Shown here in pieces: positions 5,330-5,494 of a stretch of DNA of 5,494 nucleotides; position 1 is the stretch's first letter; each line of letters begins with the position of its first letter. This stretch comes from Ardenticatenia bacterium. Its GTDB lineage: Bacteria; Chloroflexota; Anaerolineae; Promineifilales; Promineifilaceae. The translations under genes were made by a program, and so were the position numbers. The notes under the pieces were generated by a model, which worked only from the letters and a program-made list of their open reading frames with translations, was not told the DNA's origin and did not search any database. The DNA lies in NCBI GenBank assembly GCA_014237545.1, contig JAACJX010000360.1, positions 1,865 through 7,358 on the forward strand, given 5' to 3'.

Positions 5330-5494
5330 TATGTAAGTTGTCACGAGGATAGGTGTCAAAAGTCACGTTGTCGCTGAGCAACTGCCAATAGTTCTGTGCT
5401 GGGTCTATCATCTTCGCTGTCACGATCCATCATCCCCTTCTGGCCATCCCCGGTTCCGACTCTGGCGGCGCAGCCGGCTTGACGACGTAAATAT
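5330..5494. other. Upstream flank with no convincing gene
   Basis: I find no ORF with a credible start and RBS, no tRNA-like fold and no repeat. On the minus strand one frame entering from the window edge runs IYVVKPAAPPESEPGMARRG to a TGA at 5432-5430. It could be the last 20 residues of a neighbouring gene, but several other frames are also open over such a short GC-rich stretch, so I do not call it. Confidence 0.4.

Noticed and set aside
5430..5492. Possible C-terminus of an upstream minus-strand gene (IYVVKPAAPPESEPG...)
   Set aside because: Only 20 codons are available, other frames are equally open, and no family is recognisable.

Overview
The window looks like a bacterial chromosomal segment, most likely from a Chloroflexota (Anaerolineae-like) genome. 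That assignment is an inference from three things: a long Thr/Pro/Ala linker in a secreted protein, a C-terminal YLPIV tail of a kind I associate with secreted proteins of that phylum, and the hairpin sequences in the intergenic gap. It is not proven here.

Layout. Bases 1-183 are the last 60 codons of a plus-strand gene, recognisable as NADP-dependent isocitrate dehydrogenase (icd). Bases 184-300 are a convergent intergenic gap with two strong hairpins; the first is a probable bidirectional terminator. Almost all the rest (5220 down to 301, minus strand) is one very long reading frame of 1639 codons for a secreted multidomain protein, broken by a single in-frame amber codon at 3070-3072. Upstream (5221-5494) lie a good ribosome binding site, a plausible sigma-70-type promoter and about 150 bp with no convincing gene.

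The large protein, read through the amber, has this order: signal peptide; a first seven-bladed TolB/WD40-like (PD40-type) beta-propeller with diverged blades; an 80-residue Thr/Pro/Ala linker; a second seven-bladed propeller whose blades are almost identical even at DNA level (period about 174 bp); a carboxypeptidase-regulatory-like beta-sandwich; a fibronectin-III-like domain; a zinc metalloprotease with an HExxHxxxGxxDE signature closely resembling the N-terminal domain of CLCA proteins (the former 'calcium-activated chloride channel' family); a CLCA-like beta-sandwich; a pre-peptidase-C-terminal-like domain; and the tail ending YLPIVVD.

The two most notable points are this combination (two propellers ahead of a CLCA-type protease, without the VWA domain usual in animal CLCAs) and the CAG-to-TAG change in blade 3 of the second propeller. 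The amber would separate the signal peptide from the protease, yet the 922 codons after it are intact. It is therefore either very recent or a sequence error in a repeat region.
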